A DNA stretch of 64,000 bases from Nocardia tengchongensis (lineage in GTDB: Bacteria > Actinomycetota > Actinomycetes > Mycobacteriales > Mycobacteriaceae), in assembly GCF_018362975.1 (NCBI RefSeq), contig NZ_CP074371.1:6820001-6884000 (forward strand), read 5' to 3'. The notes beneath the pieces were generated by a model, which did not search any database, was not told the origin of the DNA, and was given only the letters and a program-made list of their open reading frames with translations. Of the stretch, positions 24,086 through 34,215 are shown piece by piece; the first letter of the stretch is position 1; each line of letters starts with the position of its first letter. The translations under genes were made by a program, and so were the position numbers.

Positions 24086-25075
24086 TCAGTCACCCAAGCG
24101 CGCTTTCAGCGTCTCGACCAGGTCGTCCTGATCACCGATCGCGCTGTACCCGGCGGCATAGCGATGCCCGCCGCCACCCAGGCCTACCGCCACGCGAGCG
24201 ACATCGACACCGGGACTGCCGTCGGCATTGGCATGCGAACGCAGCGACACCGTCCAGCGCCCTGGCTCGGTGCGAGATTCCTTGAAGACCGCCGCCACCT
24301 GAGCCTCGGCGGCGGTACGGATCAGATCGACGACGCTCTCCACCTCCTCGGACCGGACGGCCTCGGTGTCCTCGCGCCGGACCACCGCGTAGACCAGGCC
24401 CGCGCCGCCGGCGGCGTCGGGCAGCAGCTGCGCCGACCCCAGCACCCGAGACAACATGGGCAGCCACGCGAAGGGATGCGTGTCCATCAGGGTGCGGGTG
24501 ATGGCCGCGCCGTCGATCCCGGTGGCCAAAAGCCGTTCGGCCAGGGTGTGCGAACCGGGGCGCACCCATTTGAAAGAGCCTGTGTCGGTGACCAATCCGG
24601 CGTAGAGGCAGTGCGCGATGTTCCGATCCAGCGGCTCGGACCAGGCATCCAGAATGCGGGCGATGACACCCGCGGTCGACTCTGCCGCTTCGTCGACGAC
24701 GTTCACCGCGCCGAAGCGGGTGTTCGAACGGTGATGGTCGATCACCAATGTGGTCCCGGCCCCGGCCAATCGGTCACGCAGCACACCGAGGCGATCGGCG
24801 CTGCCGCAGTCCACCGTGACCAGCACATCCACCTCGGCCGGAACCTGATCCGGCGACACCAGCAGCTCGGTGCCGGGCAGCGAACGCATGGAGACCGGCA
24901 AGCGGTCCGGCTCGGCGAAGCAGACGACGACGGGAACCCCGCGCCGACGCAGCACCTGCGCCAACGCCAGCCCGCTGCCGACGGTATCGGCATCGGGCTG
25001 GACGTGGCACAGGATGGTCACCGATTTCGCGGCGTCAAGAATCTCGACGGCCGGAGTGACATCGACGGGGGTCAC
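24086..25075 (-). CDS. DHH/DHHA1 phosphoesterase (NrnA-like oligoribonuclease / pAp phosphatase)
   Basis: A 329-residue cytoplasmic phosphoesterase: HVQPDADTVGSGLALAQVL (motif I), DCGSADRL, the signature VIDHHRSN, LYAGLVTDTGSFKW and the DHHA1 glycine loop VGLGGGGHRYAAGY. Family members degrade nanoRNA and dephosphorylate 3'-phosphoadenosine 5'-phosphate, and mycobacterial Rv2837c also cleaves cyclic di-AMP. Start is GTG 25075, six bases after the rbfA stop, so it belongs to the nusA–infB–rbfA operon, in the same place as Rv2837c. Confidence 0.92.
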   Translation of the reverse strand: MTPVDVTPAVEILDAAKSVTILCHVQPDADTVGSGLALAQVLRRRGVPVVVCFAEPDRLPVSMRSLPGTELLVSPDQVPAEVDVLVTVDCGSADRLGVLRDRLAGAGTTLVIDHHRSNTRFGAVNVVDEAAESTAGVIARILDAWSEPLDRNIAHCLYAGLVTDTGSFKWVRPGSHTLAERLLATGIDGAAITRTLMDTHPFAWLPMLSRVLGSAQLLPDAAGGAGLVYAVVRREDTEAVRSEEVESVVDLIRTAAEAQVAAVFKESRTEPGRWTVSLRSHANADGSPGVDVARVAVGLGGGGHRYAAGYSAIGDQDDLVETLKARLGD

Positions 25076-25081
25076 CGCGGG

Positions 25082-25533
25082 TCAGGCTTCGTCGTCGTCT
25101 TCGTCCTCGTCGCTCTTGTACGGGTCCTCGTCGCCGGCGTAGCTGGCGCCGACGGCCACCTGGGCCACCCGCGCATCCACGGCACGAGCCTTGGACAGCA
25201 GCTCGTCCATCTCCCGCGCCGCCTCGGGCACGGTGTCGAGCTTGAAGGCCAGCGTGGGGGTGAACTTCACCCCGGTGCCCGCGCCGACCTTGGAACGCAG
25301 GATGCCGGCGGCAGCCTTCAGACCGGCCGCGGCCTCCGCGTAATCGGGTTCGGCGTCGAGGGTTTCACCCATGACGGTAAAAAAACAGTCGCCTCGCGTA
25401 GGTCACCGGTCACCTTGGCGTCGGTGATGGTGACGAACCGCAGTCGCGGATCCTTGATCTCGTACTCGATCGCCGTTGCGACGATGGACGAGATGCGCTT
25501 CGCGAGTCGGCGTGCTCGGGCTTGATCAGCCAT
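25082..25533 (-). CDS. rbfA: Ribosome-binding factor A, split by a -1 shift at T-TTT-TTA
   Basis: Thirty-S subunit maturation factor. Residues 1–~49 (from ATG 25533, [20 protein letters not shown] … DLREATVF) are in one frame; the remainder ([20 protein letters not shown] … [17 protein letters not shown] and an acidic tail) is in the -1 frame and stops at 25082. The junction on the coding strand is GTT-TTT-TTA, i.e. a seven-T run followed by A (25378–25385), the X-XXY-YYZ slippery form, with GAGG a few bases upstream. A -1 slip yields an uninterrupted RbfA. Without it a 71-residue product ends at 25318. Recoding, transcriptional slippage or a lost T are all possible. Confidence 0.85.
25378..25385 (-). 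promoter_or_regulatory. T7A slippery heptamer in rbfA (candidate -1 frameshift site)
   Basis: In the rbfA zero frame the codons are GTT TTT TTA, so T-TTT-TTA is in exact slippery register. A seven-base homopolymer of T is out of keeping with the surrounding G/C-rich codon use, where Phe is normally TTC. A Shine–Dalgarno-like GAGG lies about six bases 5' of it. Confidence 0.5.
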
Positions 25534-25553
25534 GACGAGCGCTCCTCACTTCT

Positions 25554-25856
25554 TCAGTCTTCGGGTCCGAAGATGCGCCGGCGTACCGACAGCAACTCTA
25601 ACTCCGGACGGTTGGCGACGTGCCGTTCGCATTTGTCCAGCACCTCGGTCAGGTGGTTCATGCCGTAGCTGGCCATTGCCACACCGAGCAAGGTCCGTCG
25701 ATAACGGTCATGATCTCCGCCCTCGGTCACACTCACGTCGAACCGTTTCAGGTCCGCGAGGATCGGGCGGATGACAGAGCGCTTCTCTTTCAGTGAATGC
25801 ACATCACCGAGCAAGATATCGAACTCGAGCGCTCCGAAAAACATCTTTTCAGTCAT
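25554..25856 (-). CDS. DUF503 family protein (YlxP-like)
   Basis: A 100-residue protein of the DUF503/YlxP family: GALEFDILLGDVHSLKEKRSVIRPILADLKRFDVSV and GVAMASYGMNHLTEVLDKCERHV are characteristic. The family sits between infB and rbfA in many Gram-positive bacteria, as here, and is presumed to act in ribosome or translation-factor biology, but its activity is unproven. It ends 20 bp before rbfA. Confidence 0.85.
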   Translation of the reverse strand: MTEKMFFGALEFDILLGDVHSLKEKRSVIRPILADLKRFDVSVTEGGDHDRYRRTLLGVAMASYGMNHLTEVLDKCERHVANRPELELLSVRRRIFGPED

Positions 25857-25911
25857 ATGAACGCGCCCCGGGGAATGCGCGCACAGTTACCCGGAAGGAA
25901 AGGGGCACAAC

Positions 25912-25937
25912 CCCGCCGGACCCGGAGGCCCGGCGGG
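25912..25937 (-). terminator. Hairpin between infB and ylxP-like gene (partial terminator or processing site)
   Basis: CCCGCCGG, 10-nt loop, CCGGCGGG: eight pairs, 20 bp past the infB stop. Because the downstream genes normally share the transcript, it may be an attenuator or RNase-processing point. Confidence 0.45.
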
Positions 25938-25956
25938 ATCGCGTACTGCTACTTGC

Positions 25957-28900
25957 CTAGTCGCGCGGCTTCTCCCGCAGCTCGTAGGCCTCGACGATGT
26001 CGCCTTCCTTGATGTCGTTGTACCCGACGGTCAGACCACATTCGTAGCCTTCGCGGACCTCGGTCACGTCATCCTTCTCGCGACGCAGCGACTGGATGGT
26101 GGTCTCGGTGATCACCACGTTGTCGCGGATCAGGCGCGCCTTGGCGTTGCGCTTGACCGAACCCGACAGCACCCAGCAACCCGCGATGTTGCCGAACTTG
26201 GAGGAACGGAAGACCTGGCGGATCTCCGCGCGGCCCAGCTCGTGCTCCTCGTAGATCGGCTTGAGCAGACCCTTGAGGGCCTTCTCGATCTCGTCGATCG
26301 CCTGGTAGATGACCGAGTAGTAGCGGATGTCCACGCCTTCGCGGTTCGCCAGCTCGGTCGCCTTGCCCTCGGCACGGACGTTGAAGCCGATGATGATCGC
26401 GTTGGAGGCCGACGCCAGGTTGACGTTGGTCTCGGTGACGCCACCGACACCGCGGTCGATGACGCGCAGACGCACCTCGTCGCCGACATCGATACCGAGC
26501 AGCGCCTCCTCGAGGGCCTCGACGGTACCGGAGTTGTCGCCCTTGAGGATCAGGTTCAGCTCCGAAGTCTCCTTCAGAGCGGCATCCAGATCTTCCAGGG
26601 AGATCCGCTTGCGGCTGCGCGCGGCCAGGGCGTTGCGCTTGCGAGCGTTGCGGCGATCGGCGATCTGACGCGCGATGCGGTCTTCCTCGACCACGAGCAG
26701 GTTGTCGCCGGCGCCGGGCACCGAGGTGAAACCGATGACCTGGACGGGCCGCGACGGCATGGCCGCCACGACGTCGTCGCCGTGCTCGTCGACCATGCGG
26801 CGGACGCGACCGTAGGCGTCACCCGCCACGATCGAGTCGCCGACCCGCAGCGTGCCGCGCTGGATGAGCACGGTCGCCACCGGGCCACGACCGCGGTCGA
26901 GGTGGGCCTCGATGGCCACACCCTGCGCGTCCATGTCCGGGTTCGCCCGCAGATCCAGCGAGGCGTCCGCGGTCAGGACCACGGCCTCGAGCAGCGACTC
27001 GATGTTGGTGCCCTGCTTGGCGGAGATGTCGACGAACATGGTGTCGCCACCGTATTCCTCGGCCACCAGACCGTATTCGGTCAGCTGCTGGCGAATCTTC
27101 TGCGGATTCGCGCCTTCCTTATCGATCTTGTTGACCGCCACCACGATCGGCACATCCGCGGCCTGCGCGTGGTTGATGGCCTCCACCGTCTGCGGCATGA
27201 CGCCGTCGTCGGCCGCGACCACGAGGATCGCGATATCGGTGGCCTTCGCACCACGGGCACGCATGGCGGTGAACGCCTCGTGACCGGGGGTGTCGATGAA
27301 GGTGATGGTGCGCTCTTCGCCGTTGACCTCGGCCTCGACCTGGTAGGCGCCGATGTGCTGGGTGATACCGCCGGCCTCGCCCTCACGGACGTTGGCCTTA
27401 CGGATGGTGTCCAGCAGTCGGGTCTTACCGTGGTCGACGTGACCCATGACGGTCACGACCGGCGGACGGACCTGCAGGTCTTCCTCGTCGCCGTCGTCCT
27501 CGCCGTAGGTGAGGTCGAAGTTGGCGAGCAGCTCGCGGTCCTCGTCCTCCGGGGAGACCACGTGCACGACGTAGTTCATCTCCGAACCCAGCAGCTCGAG
27601 GGTCTCCTCGTTCACCGACTGGGTCGCGGTGACCATCTCACCGAGGTTGAACAACGCCTGCACCAGCGAAGCCGGGTTGGCGCCGATCTTCTCGGCGAAG
27701 TCCGACAGCGAGGCGCCGCGGGCGAGGCGAACGATCTCGCCGTTGCCGCGGGGCAGCCGCACGCCACCGGCGATCGGAGCCTGCTGGTTCTCGTACTCGG
27801 CGCGCTTCGCCCGCTTCGACTTACGGCCACGACGCGGAGCGCCACCCGGACGTCCGAACGCACCCGCGGCACCGCCGCGACCGCCACCGGAACCGGGACG
27901 GCCACCGCCGCCACCACCGGGACGACCCCGGAAACCACCGGGAGCACCCGTGTTACCGGCACCGGCACCCGCACCAGCGCCGCCACCCGCACCGGGAGCG
28001 CCGCCACCGCGGTAACCGCCGCCACCGCCACCGGGGCGACCGCCGCCGGCACCGCCCGGACCACCCGGACGCGCCGGACGGCCTGCGCCACCCGGACCGG
28101 CCGGACGCTGAGCGCGCGCGGGCATGGCACCCGGGTTCGGCCGAGGCGGCATCGAACCGGGGCTGGGACGCGGACCACCGGGACGGGGACCGCCCTGACC
28201 GGCAGCAGCCGGACGGGGACCGCCCTGACCGGGACCCGGACGCGGACCGCCCTGACCCGGAGCCGGACGGGGACCGCCCTGACCCGGACCCGGACGCGGG
28301 CCGCCCTGCGGCTGACCCGGACGCGGGCCACCCTGGCCGGGGCGCGGACCGCCCTGACCCTGGCCGCCCTGACCCGGACGAGGGGCCGGACGCGGCGCCG
28401 GACGTTCCGGTGCCGAAGAGAAGGGGTTGTTACCGACGCGCGGCGCCTTCGGACCCGGCTTCGGGCCGCCCGGACGCGGGGCACTGCCCTGCGCCGGAGC
28501 GCCACCCTGGGCCTGCGCCGGACGCGGAGCATCCTGACGCGGGGCCTGCGGAGCCGGAGCGGACGGGGTCACCGGCGCGGAAGCTGCTGCGGGAGCAGCG
28601 GTTTCGCGAGCGACGGGCTTGGGACCCGGAGCCGGGGCCGGACGCGCTGCGGGAGCGGCCGGGGTGGCCGCGGCGGCCGGGGATTCGGCGCGGGCGGCCG
28701 GAGCCACCTGCGGAGCCGGGGCGGGGGCCGGCGCCGGAGCCGCGGGGGCCGGAGCCGCCGGGGTAGGACGCGGGCCGGGACGGGGACCGGCACCCGGGGT
28801 CGCCGGCTTGGCAGCCGGACGCGGGGTGCTGTCACCACTGGGCTTGGGGGCCGCCGGCTTGGCGGATCCACCGGCGGGGGCGCTCTTGGGTGCGAGCGAC

Positions 28901-29046
28901 TCCCGCAGTCGGCGCGCGACGGGTGCTTCCACCGTCGAACTCGCCGACTTCACGAACTCGCCCTGCTCCTTGAGCCGTGCGAGTAGTTCTTTGCTCGTGA
29001 CACCGAGTTCTTTAGCCAACTCGTGCACGCGGGCCTTGCCTGCCAC
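25957..29046 (-). CDS. infB: Translation initiation factor IF-2
   Basis: Delivers initiator fMet-tRNA to the 30S subunit. GTPase motifs are complete: [12 protein letters not shown] (G1), [16 protein letters not shown] (G3), NKIDKEG (G4). The N-terminus has the IF2_N motif ([19 protein letters not shown]), repeated at about residues 420–470. Between them lies a very long (~330 residue) Pro/Gly/Arg/Ala-rich domain with [12 protein letters not shown] repeats, making the protein 1029 residues, at the upper end for IF-2. Start is GTG 29046 behind GAGGAGAG; the in-frame codons up to 29058 are not needed. Follows nusA and ylxR in the standard operon. Confidence 0.95.
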   Translation of the reverse strand: MAGKARVHELAKELGVTSKELLARLKEQGEFVKSASSTVEAPVARRLRESLAPKSAPAGGSAKPAAPKPSGDSTPRPAAKPATPGAGPRPGPRPTPAAPAPAAPAPAPAPAPQVAPAARAESPAAAATPAAPAARPAPAPGPKPVARETAAPAAASAPVTPSAPAPQAPRQDAPRPAQAQGGAPAQGSAPRPGGPKPGPKAPRVGNNPFSSAPERPAPRPAPRPGQGGQGQGGPRPGQGGPRPGQPQGGPRPGPGQGGPRPAPGQGGPRPGPGQGGPRPAAAGQGGPRPGGPRPSPGSMPPRPNPGAMPARAQRPAGPGGAGRPARPGGPGGAGGGRPGGGGGGYRGGGAPGAGGGAGAGAGAGNTGAPGGFRGRPGGGGGGRPGSGGGRGGAAGAFGRPGGAPRRGRKSKRAKRAEYENQQAPIAGGVRLPRGNGEIVRLARGASLSDFAEKIGANPASLVQALFNLGEMVTATQSVNEETLELLGSEMNYVVHVVSPEDEDRELLANFDLTYGEDDGDEEDLQVRPPVVTVMGHVDHGKTRLLDTIRKANVREGEAGGITQHIGAYQVEAEVNGEERTITFIDTPGHEAFTAMRARGAKATDIAILVVAADDGVMPQTVEAINHAQAADVPIVVAVNKIDKEGANPQKIRQQLTEYGLVAEEYGGDTMFVDISAKQGTNIESLLEAVVLTADASLDLRANPDMDAQGVAIEAHLDRGRGPVATVLIQRGTLRVGDSIVAGDAYGRVRRMVDEHGDDVVAAMPSRPVQVIGFTSVPGAGDNLLVVEEDRIARQIADRRNARKRNALAARSRKRISLEDLDAALKETSELNLILKGDNSGTVEALEEALLGIDVGDEVRLRVIDRGVGGVTETNVNLASASNAIIIGFNVRAEGKATELANREGVDIRYYSVIYQAIDEIEKALKGLLKPIYEEHELGRAEIRQVFRSSKFGNIAGCWVLSGSVKRNAKARLIRDNVVITETTIQSLRREKDDVTEVREGYECGLTVGYNDIKEGDIVEAYELREKPRD
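28150..28400 (-). repeat. Coding repeats of GQGGPRPG type inside infB
   Basis: The infB linker contains about nine head-to-tail copies of GQGGPRPx (x = G, A), with spacing of roughly 27–36 bp at the DNA level. It is likely to vary in copy number between strains and is prone to misassembly. Confidence 0.7.
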
Positions 29047-29154
29047 TGCTCTCCTCACTCAGAGGCCGAGCGTGACAGCCCGCATTACAGCGGGGCGTCC
29101 GCGCGACCTCGACTAATTTCGAAGGCCGATCATTTCTGGGACTTCACGGTGTGC

Positions 29155-29511
29155 TCATGAGTGCTCGTGCCTGTTCTCTACGTAACGCTCCAGGGCTGAG
29201 ATATCCAGATGTCCGGACACTCGTAGTGCTCTGCCGATCGCTCGGCGCCGAACTGCTTGACTCAGACAAACCGAAGAGGGGTGCAACCAAGCACCCCTTC
29301 CGGGAAGTCTGCGCCGCGGATCCGGAACGACCGCAAAGGTTTGCCCACTCTCGGCAGACCCTTGCGCCACGACCCGCATCAGATCGACAGCCAGCTCGCG
29401 TCTGCGACATCCGATGCAGGTCCGGACGGGTGCCGATCTTGCTGACACCCGCTCGGCGCGCGGAGAAGTCGAAGACTCGCGCTGAGCCTGCGTCCACTCT
29501 ACCGCTCTCAC
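29155..29511 (-). CDS. ylxR: YlxR family (DUF448) RNA-binding protein
   Basis: Small nucleic-acid-associated protein found between nusA and infB. The signature [12 protein letters not shown] is present, followed by [21 protein letters not shown] and a basic helix ([12 protein letters not shown]). Start choice is uncertain: GTG 29511 has GGAG nine bases upstream and gives 118 residues; GTG 29448 gives 97 residues, closer to the family's usual size. In Bacillus and Streptomyces relatives YlxR affects RNase P and gene expression. Confidence 0.82.
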   Translation of the reverse strand: MRAVEWTQAQRESSTSPRAERVSARSAPVRTCIGCRRRELAVDLMRVVAQGSAESGQTFAVVPDPRRRLPGRGAWLHPSSVCLSQAVRRRAIGRALRVSGHLDISALERYVENRHEHS

Positions 29512-29636
29512 GTCCCGATCTCCGCATCCGTACCCCTTGGAAGTTACCAAGCTGTCATCCCGGGGGTCTGTTTCACAAATTCATCGGCCGACCGGGCCGG
29601 ACCGATCGAGCAAGATCAGCCCGGCTGCCGACGGCG

Positions 29637-30686
29637 TCAGCTCCGGTGTGAGTCGGAACCGCCGGCCGCCGCCGCGGGACGCGCGCCGCCCTGCGTGTCG
29701 GCCGCGGCGTCGGACCGAATGTCGATCCGCCAGCCGGTGAGCCGGGCCGCCAGGCGGGCATTCTGGCCCTCCTTGCCGATGGCCAGGGAGAGCTGGAAGT
29801 CCGGAACCACCACGCGTGCGGCACGCGCGTCCGGGTCCACGATGGTGACCGACACAACCTTCGACGGGGACAGCGCATTCCCGACGAAGGCGGCCGGGTC
29901 CTCGGCGTAGTCGATGATGTCGATCTTCTCGCCGGCCAGCTCGCTCATGACATTGCGCACACGCTGACCCATCGGGCCGATGCACGCGCCCTTGGCGTTC
30001 ACACCCGGGACGGTGGACCGGACCGCGATCTTGGAGCGGTGCCCGGCCTCGCGCGCCACGGCCACGATCTCGACCGAGCCGTCGGCGATCTCGGGGACCT
30101 CCAGCGCGAACAGGCGGCGCACCAGGTTCGGGTGGGTGCGCGAGAGGGTGATCTGCGGGCCGCGCGGGCCGCGCGAGACGCCGACCACGTAGCACTTGAT
30201 GCGGTCGCCGTGCTCGTAGGTCTCGCCCGGCACCTGCTCGGCGGGCGGGATGACACCCTCCGCGCCGTGCGCCTCGGAGCCGATGCGGACCACGATGGTG
30301 CCGCGGGCGTTCATGCGGGCATCGCGCTGCACCACACCGCCGACGATGTCGCCCTCGTGCGTGGAGAACTCGCCGAAGGACTTCTCGTTCTCGGCGTCAC
30401 GCAGCCGCTGCAGCACGACCTGGCGGGCGGTGGTGGCGGCGATGCGGCCGAAACCTTCGGGGGTGTCGTCCCATTCGGAGATGACATTGCCGTCGGCGTC
30501 GACCTCGCGGGCCATCACGCGCACCACACCGGTCTTCTGGTTGATGTCGATGCGGGCGGTGGGCTGGTGGCCCTCGGTGTGCCGGTAGGCGGTGAGCAGC
30601 GCGGACTCGATCGCGGAGATCACGGTCTCCATCGAGATCCCCTTGTCGGCGACAATCGCGCGCAGGGCTTCGATTTCGATGTTCAT
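29637..30686 (-). CDS. nusA: Transcription termination/antitermination factor NusA
   Basis: A 349-residue NusA of the short actinobacterial type. N-terminal RNA-polymerase-binding domain (about 1–120), S1 domain ([20 protein letters not shown] … [17 protein letters not shown]), then two KH domains ([20 protein letters not shown] with GxxG, and [26 protein letters not shown]). No C-terminal acidic repeats, as expected outside Gammaproteobacteria. ATG 30686 follows GAAGGGATCGTGGA. Second gene of the rimP operon. Confidence 0.95.
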   Translation of the reverse strand: MNIEIEALRAIVADKGISMETVISAIESALLTAYRHTEGHQPTARIDINQKTGVVRVMAREVDADGNVISEWDDTPEGFGRIAATTARQVVLQRLRDAENEKSFGEFSTHEGDIVGGVVQRDARMNARGTIVVRIGSEAHGAEGVIPPAEQVPGETYEHGDRIKCYVVGVSRGPRGPQITLSRTHPNLVRRLFALEVPEIADGSVEIVAVAREAGHRSKIAVRSTVPGVNAKGACIGPMGQRVRNVMSELAGEKIDIIDYAEDPAAFVGNALSPSKVVSVTIVDPDARAARVVVPDFQLSLAIGKEGQNARLAARLTGWRIDIRSDAAADTQGGARPAAAAGGSDSHRS

Positions 30687-30771
30687 TCCACGATCCCTTC
30701 GGTCTGTGAATCGGATGCTGTTGTTTCGAGGTCGGTGTCCTCCTGGGCACCGGGCTGGGGACGGCCCGGCG

Positions 30772-31299
30772 CTACTCCCCCGCGAGCTCCAGCTCGGCCA
30801 CGCCCGGTGGACTGAATTCCACTTGCACGACGGCCGATTGGATGTCGGCCAGCGGCACCGTCACCCGGTGTGGCTTCCGCTTGCCGCCGAGAACCAGCGC
30901 GACATCGGTATCGGTACTGACGCCGACGCGGGCCTCGAACGTGGACTTGCCCTTCTCCTCCGGTGATTCGGCGCCGGGGTTCAGGGTGATCTTCACCTTG
31001 CGACCCTGCGCGCGCTGCCAGTGCCGCAGGGTGGTGAGGGGCCGGTCGATGCCGGGGGTGGTGATCTCGAGCAGATACGGGGTCTCACCGAAGTCACCGG
31101 CGTCATCGAGGGTCTGCGAGATCTCGGTGCTCAACTCCGCCACGGCGTCCAGGTCGGGGGATCCGTCGCTGTCGACGGTCACCTTGACCTTGCTCGCTGG
31201 ACCGGCAGCCGAAATCGCAACGCCTTCGAGGTCGAATCCTCGGCGTTCGACGAGCTCAGCAACTAGCTGGCTCACCCGTTCCTCGGTCGGCATCGGCAT
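30772..31299 (-). CDS. rimP: Ribosome maturation factor RimP
   Basis: A 175-residue 30S maturation factor: [18 protein letters not shown], a [19 protein letters not shown] segment, [20 protein letters not shown] (the family's most conserved stretch) and the C-terminal SH3-like barrel ([10 protein letters not shown] … [12 protein letters not shown]). Start ATG 31299 follows CAGGAGCCGCCCC; a second ATG lies two codons on. First gene of the rimP–nusA–ylxR–infB–ylxP–rbfA–nrnA series, divergent from the Rv2843-like gene with ~250 bp between. Confidence 0.93.
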   Translation of the reverse strand: MPMPTEERVSQLVAELVERRGFDLEGVAISAAGPASKVKVTVDSDGSPDLDAVAELSTEISQTLDDAGDFGETPYLLEITTPGIDRPLTTLRHWQRAQGRKVKITLNPGAESPEEKGKSTFEARVGVSTDTDVALVLGGKRKPHRVTVPLADIQSAVVQVEFSPPGVAELELAGE

Positions 31300-31546
31300 A
31301 TGGGGCGGCTCCTGGTTCAGTTGTGACTGGTTGAGTTGTCGTTTCGGCGAATTACTGTGCCGAAGATCTAGCGTATCGCGCGAAAAGAGTGTAAAGGACC
31401 AGCCGACCCGCCCGAGTTCGGCATGGTCGGCGCTGCGGCACTCACGGCGTGTCCGGAGCGACGCGCCCATGACGGTTGCCCGTCGTTGCTGATCACAGCC
31501 TATCGGACGGCCCTGGCGCAGCAAGCTGTCCGCGACGGCTGGCACC

Positions 31547-32134
31547 ATGTATGCCGTGCACAGCAGTCAGAGCGGCCAGCCGGCCGATGTCGTCGGTCTC
31601 ACGGTCCCGCCGGACCGAACCGGGTCCTCCCCCACCCGGATTTCCCGCCCGGTGAACCGGCGTTCGGCGCTGCGGCTCGCCGGTGGGGGCGCACTGGCGG
31701 TAGCCGCGGTGGGCGCGACCGCCGCGTGCGCCAAGAACGAAGCCCCGGCCGCGCCGGACCCGCTGCTGGCCCAGGAGACCTCCGCCCTGACCGACGCGGC
31801 CGCCGCGAAAGCGGCCATCGCCACCGCGCCGGACCGGGCCGGAGTCCTGCAGACCATCGCCGATCAGCGCACCGCGCACGCCCAGGCGCTGCGCACCGAA
31901 ATCGACCGCGCCATCGGCGTTTACGGCGACGGCACCACCCCCAGCCGCCGCACCCCGCCGCCCACCGCGATCGCCGTCACCACCCCAGCGACGGTGGCGG
32001 CGCTGCGCACCCAGCTCAGCGCGGCGCAGCGCTCGTCCGCCGACCTGTCGGCCACCCTTTCCGGATACCGCGCCGGCCTGCTCGCCTCGATCAGCGCCTG
32101 CTGTGCCACCCACGCAGGAGTCCTTCTCGCATGA
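31547..32134 (+). CDS. Secreted Ala-rich protein, probable Tat-exported lipoprotein (Rv2843-like)
   Basis: A 195-residue protein. Residues ~37–62 form a signal: twin-arginine region RPVNRRSALRLAGGG, hydrophobic GALAVAAVGATAA and a cysteine (TAACA) suitable for lipidation. The mature part is Ala/Thr-rich and helical. Location beside rimP and overlap with a ferritin-like protein match M. tuberculosis Rv2843–Rv2844. The first ~35 residues before the RR are unusual, so a later start is possible. No enzymatic motif is seen. Confidence 0.7.
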   Translation: MYAVHSSQSGQPADVVGLTVPPDRTGSSPTRISRPVNRRSALRLAGGGALAVAAVGATAACAKNEAPAAPDPLLAQETSALTDAAAAKAAIATAPDRAGVLQTIADQRTAHAQALRTEIDRAIGVYGDGTTPSRRTPPPTAIAVTTPATVAALRTQLSAAQRSSADLSATLSGYRAGLLASISACCATHAGVLLA

Positions 32135-32565
32135 CCACCGCCGACCAGCAGGCGCTCATCGATGCCCTGAGCGCCGAATACTCCGCTGTCTACGCCTACG
32201 GCGTGATCGCCGCCTACGCCAACCACGACCGGGACAAGGTGGTGGCCGAATTCACCGCCGCCCACCGGGCCCGCCGCGACGCCACCATCGACGCGCTGAA
32301 GGCAAGCGGCGCAACGGTTCCCGAACCGGCGGCCGCCTACACCGCACCGTTCCCGGTGAACGATCCGATCCCCGCGGCCAAGCTCGCGGTGACCGTCGAA
32401 TCCGATACCGCGGCGTGCTGGCGCGCGGTCGTGGAACGCGCCGGCGACCCGGGGCTGCGGCGCACCGGGATCGACGCGCTCACCGAATGCGCTGTGCGCC
32501 TTGCCACTTGGCAGTCCATCCTGGGCGCGGCCCCGGTGACGATCGCCTTCCCTGGCCAGGCCTGA
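32131..32565 (+). CDS. DUF4439 ferritin-like domain protein (Rv2844-like)
   Basis: A 144-residue four-helix protein: LIDALSAEYSAVYAYGVIAAYA at the N-terminus with Glu in the first helix, AEFTAAHRARRDATIDAL with Glu/His in the second, and ALTECAVRLATWQSILG at the end, as in ferritin-like DUF4439 proteins. It overlaps the preceding secreted-protein gene as ATGA, so the products are made together. A metal- or redox-related role is suggested by fold only. Confidence 0.8.
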   Translation: MTTADQQALIDALSAEYSAVYAYGVIAAYANHDRDKVVAEFTAAHRARRDATIDALKASGATVPEPAAAYTAPFPVNDPIPAAKLAVTVESDTAACWRAVVERAGDPGLRRTGIDALTECAVRLATWQSILGAAPVTIAFPGQA

Positions 32566-32740
32566 CCGATACCGGGAAACCGGTCCGCAGGGTTACCGGG
32601 AATTCGCCGGGTCCGCACTTTCCGTTCGCGTTCTCGATCACGGGGCACAACCCTGGATCGATAGGGTCTGTGCGGCGCGGCTCCTTTCGCATTTTTCCTG
32701 CCGTGCAACGAAATTCGGTGCGAGGTCGACAGGAGATGCT

Positions 32741-34204
32741 GTGGCGGTCAGTGCTGCGCGGGAAGAAAAGGCTGCGCGGGAGGAGAAGGCGCTACGCGAG
32801 GTGACGAATCGCCTGGTCGACGACTATGGCGAGGCGCATCCCGCGGAGCGGGTCGAGGCTGTGGTGGGTGCGGTGCGCAAGCGGTTCGAGGGGCATTCGG
32901 TGCGAGATTTCGTTCCGATTCTCGTCGAACGGATTGCGCGGCGGGAATTGGATCCGAAACGGTCCAAGAATGGTGCGGCGCAGCTCGATCCGGCGAAATC
33001 CGGGCCGGTCGCCGAGAGCGGCACCTCGAATTCGCCCGATGGTCATCCGGCGGACACCTCGAGTGTGTTCGCGGCGGTGGCGGGACGGTTCGTGCCGGCG
33101 CGGCTGGTCGAGCACAAGCGGGTGCTGGGCGTGGCGGCGGCGGGTGTGGTCGCGGTGACGGCGCTGGCCGTGGTGATGGCCGCGCAGCAATCGGATTCGC
33201 CGTCCGGTGGCGGCACCGCCGCGCCCGCGCTGACCACGGTGCACGGGGTGGTGGGTTCGGAGAAGTCGGCGTTCTTCGACGATCCGAAGGTGGCCGACGC
33301 GCTGCGCAAGCACGGTCTCCAGGTGGAGGTGGAGCCCGCCGGTTCGCGGCAGATCGCGACCTCGGTGGATCTGGGCAAGTACGACTTCGCGTTCCCGTCC
33401 AGCGCGGCCGCGGCGGAGCGGATCCAGCGGCAGCGCGGCGTGAGCGGCAAGTATGTGCCGTTCTCCTCCCCCATGGCGATCGCCACCTTCAAGCCGATCG
33501 CCGACCTGCTGACGCAGGCGGGCATCGTGCAGCCTGGCGCGACAACGACTTTCGACGTCGAGAAGTATCTGGCGCTGGCGGAGAAGGGCGTCCAGTGGAA
33601 TCAATTGGACGGCAATTCGACCTATGCGGTCCCCAAGAACGTCCTGGTCTCCACGACCGACCCGCGCACCTCCAACTCCGCGGCCATGTATCTGGCGGTC
33701 ACCGCCTACGTCGCCAATGACAACACCATCGTGCGCGGCGCCAAAGCCGAGGACTACGCGGTTTCGCGAGTCTCCCGCCTGTTCACCCGGCAGGGCTTCA
33801 CCGAATCCAGCAGCGACGGCCCCTTCAAGGACTACCTCGCCAACGGCATGGGCACCGTCCCCATGGCCTGGATCTACGAAGCCCAATACGTCGACGCCGC
33901 CGCCCACAACCAGCTCAAGCCCGACACCGTCCTGATGTATCCCAAGCCCACCATCATGTCCCAGCACACCGTCGTCCCCTTGACCGACAAGGGCGACCGC
34001 CTGGGCAAACTCCTCACCACCGACCCCGACCTCCAGCGCCTCGCCGCCGACCACGGCTTCCGCCCCTCCGACGTCACCCTCTTCACCAGCAACACCACCG
34101 CCCACCAGATCCCCGTGGACGCCAACCTCGTCAACCAGGTCACCCCACCCGACTACGACACCCTCGAACACCTCCTCGACGGGGTCGCCAAGTCCTACAA
34201 CTGA
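32741..34204 (+). CDS. Membrane-anchored solute-binding-like protein with N-terminal three-helix bundle
   Basis: A 487-residue protein. Residues ~18–70 (EVTNRLVDDYGEAHPAERVEA then VRKRFEGHSVRDFVPILVER) form the actinobacterial three-helix-bundle dimerisation domain, cytoplasmic here. A single transmembrane segment follows (about 128–150, VLGVAAAGVVAVTALAVVMAA), then a ~320-residue extracytoplasmic domain resembling periplasmic solute-binding/vWA-companion proteins (VVGSEKSAFFDDPKVADALRK, VDLGKYDFAFPSSAAAAERIQ). GTG 32741 follows AGGAGATGCT. A dimerising cytoplasmic domain joined to an outside binding domain suggests sensing across the membrane. Followed by a strong terminator. Confidence 0.7.
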   Translation: MAVSAAREEKAAREEKALREVTNRLVDDYGEAHPAERVEAVVGAVRKRFEGHSVRDFVPILVERIARRELDPKRSKNGAAQLDPAKSGPVAESGTSNSPDGHPADTSSVFAAVAGRFVPARLVEHKRVLGVAAAGVVAVTALAVVMAAQQSDSPSGGGTAAPALTTVHGVVGSEKSAFFDDPKVADALRKHGLQVEVEPAGSRQIATSVDLGKYDFAFPSSAAAAERIQRQRGVSGKYVPFSSPMAIATFKPIADLLTQAGIVQPGATTTFDVEKYLALAEKGVQWNQLDGNSTYAVPKNVLVSTTDPRTSNSAAMYLAVTAYVANDNTIVRGAKAEDYAVSRVSRLFTRQGFTESSSDGPFKDYLANGMGTVPMAWIYEAQYVDAAAHNQLKPDTVLMYPKPTIMSQHTVVPLTDKGDRLGKLLTTDPDLQRLAADHGFRPSDVTLFTSNTTAHQIPVDANLVNQVTPPDYDTLEHLLDGVAKSYN

Positions 34205-34215
34205 CGCGACAACGC

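Noticed and set aside
26242..28986. 914-codon plus-strand frame opposite infB
   Set aside because: Antisense to infB; Thr/Arg/Gly-rich without domains, a typical mirror of G/C-rich codon bias.
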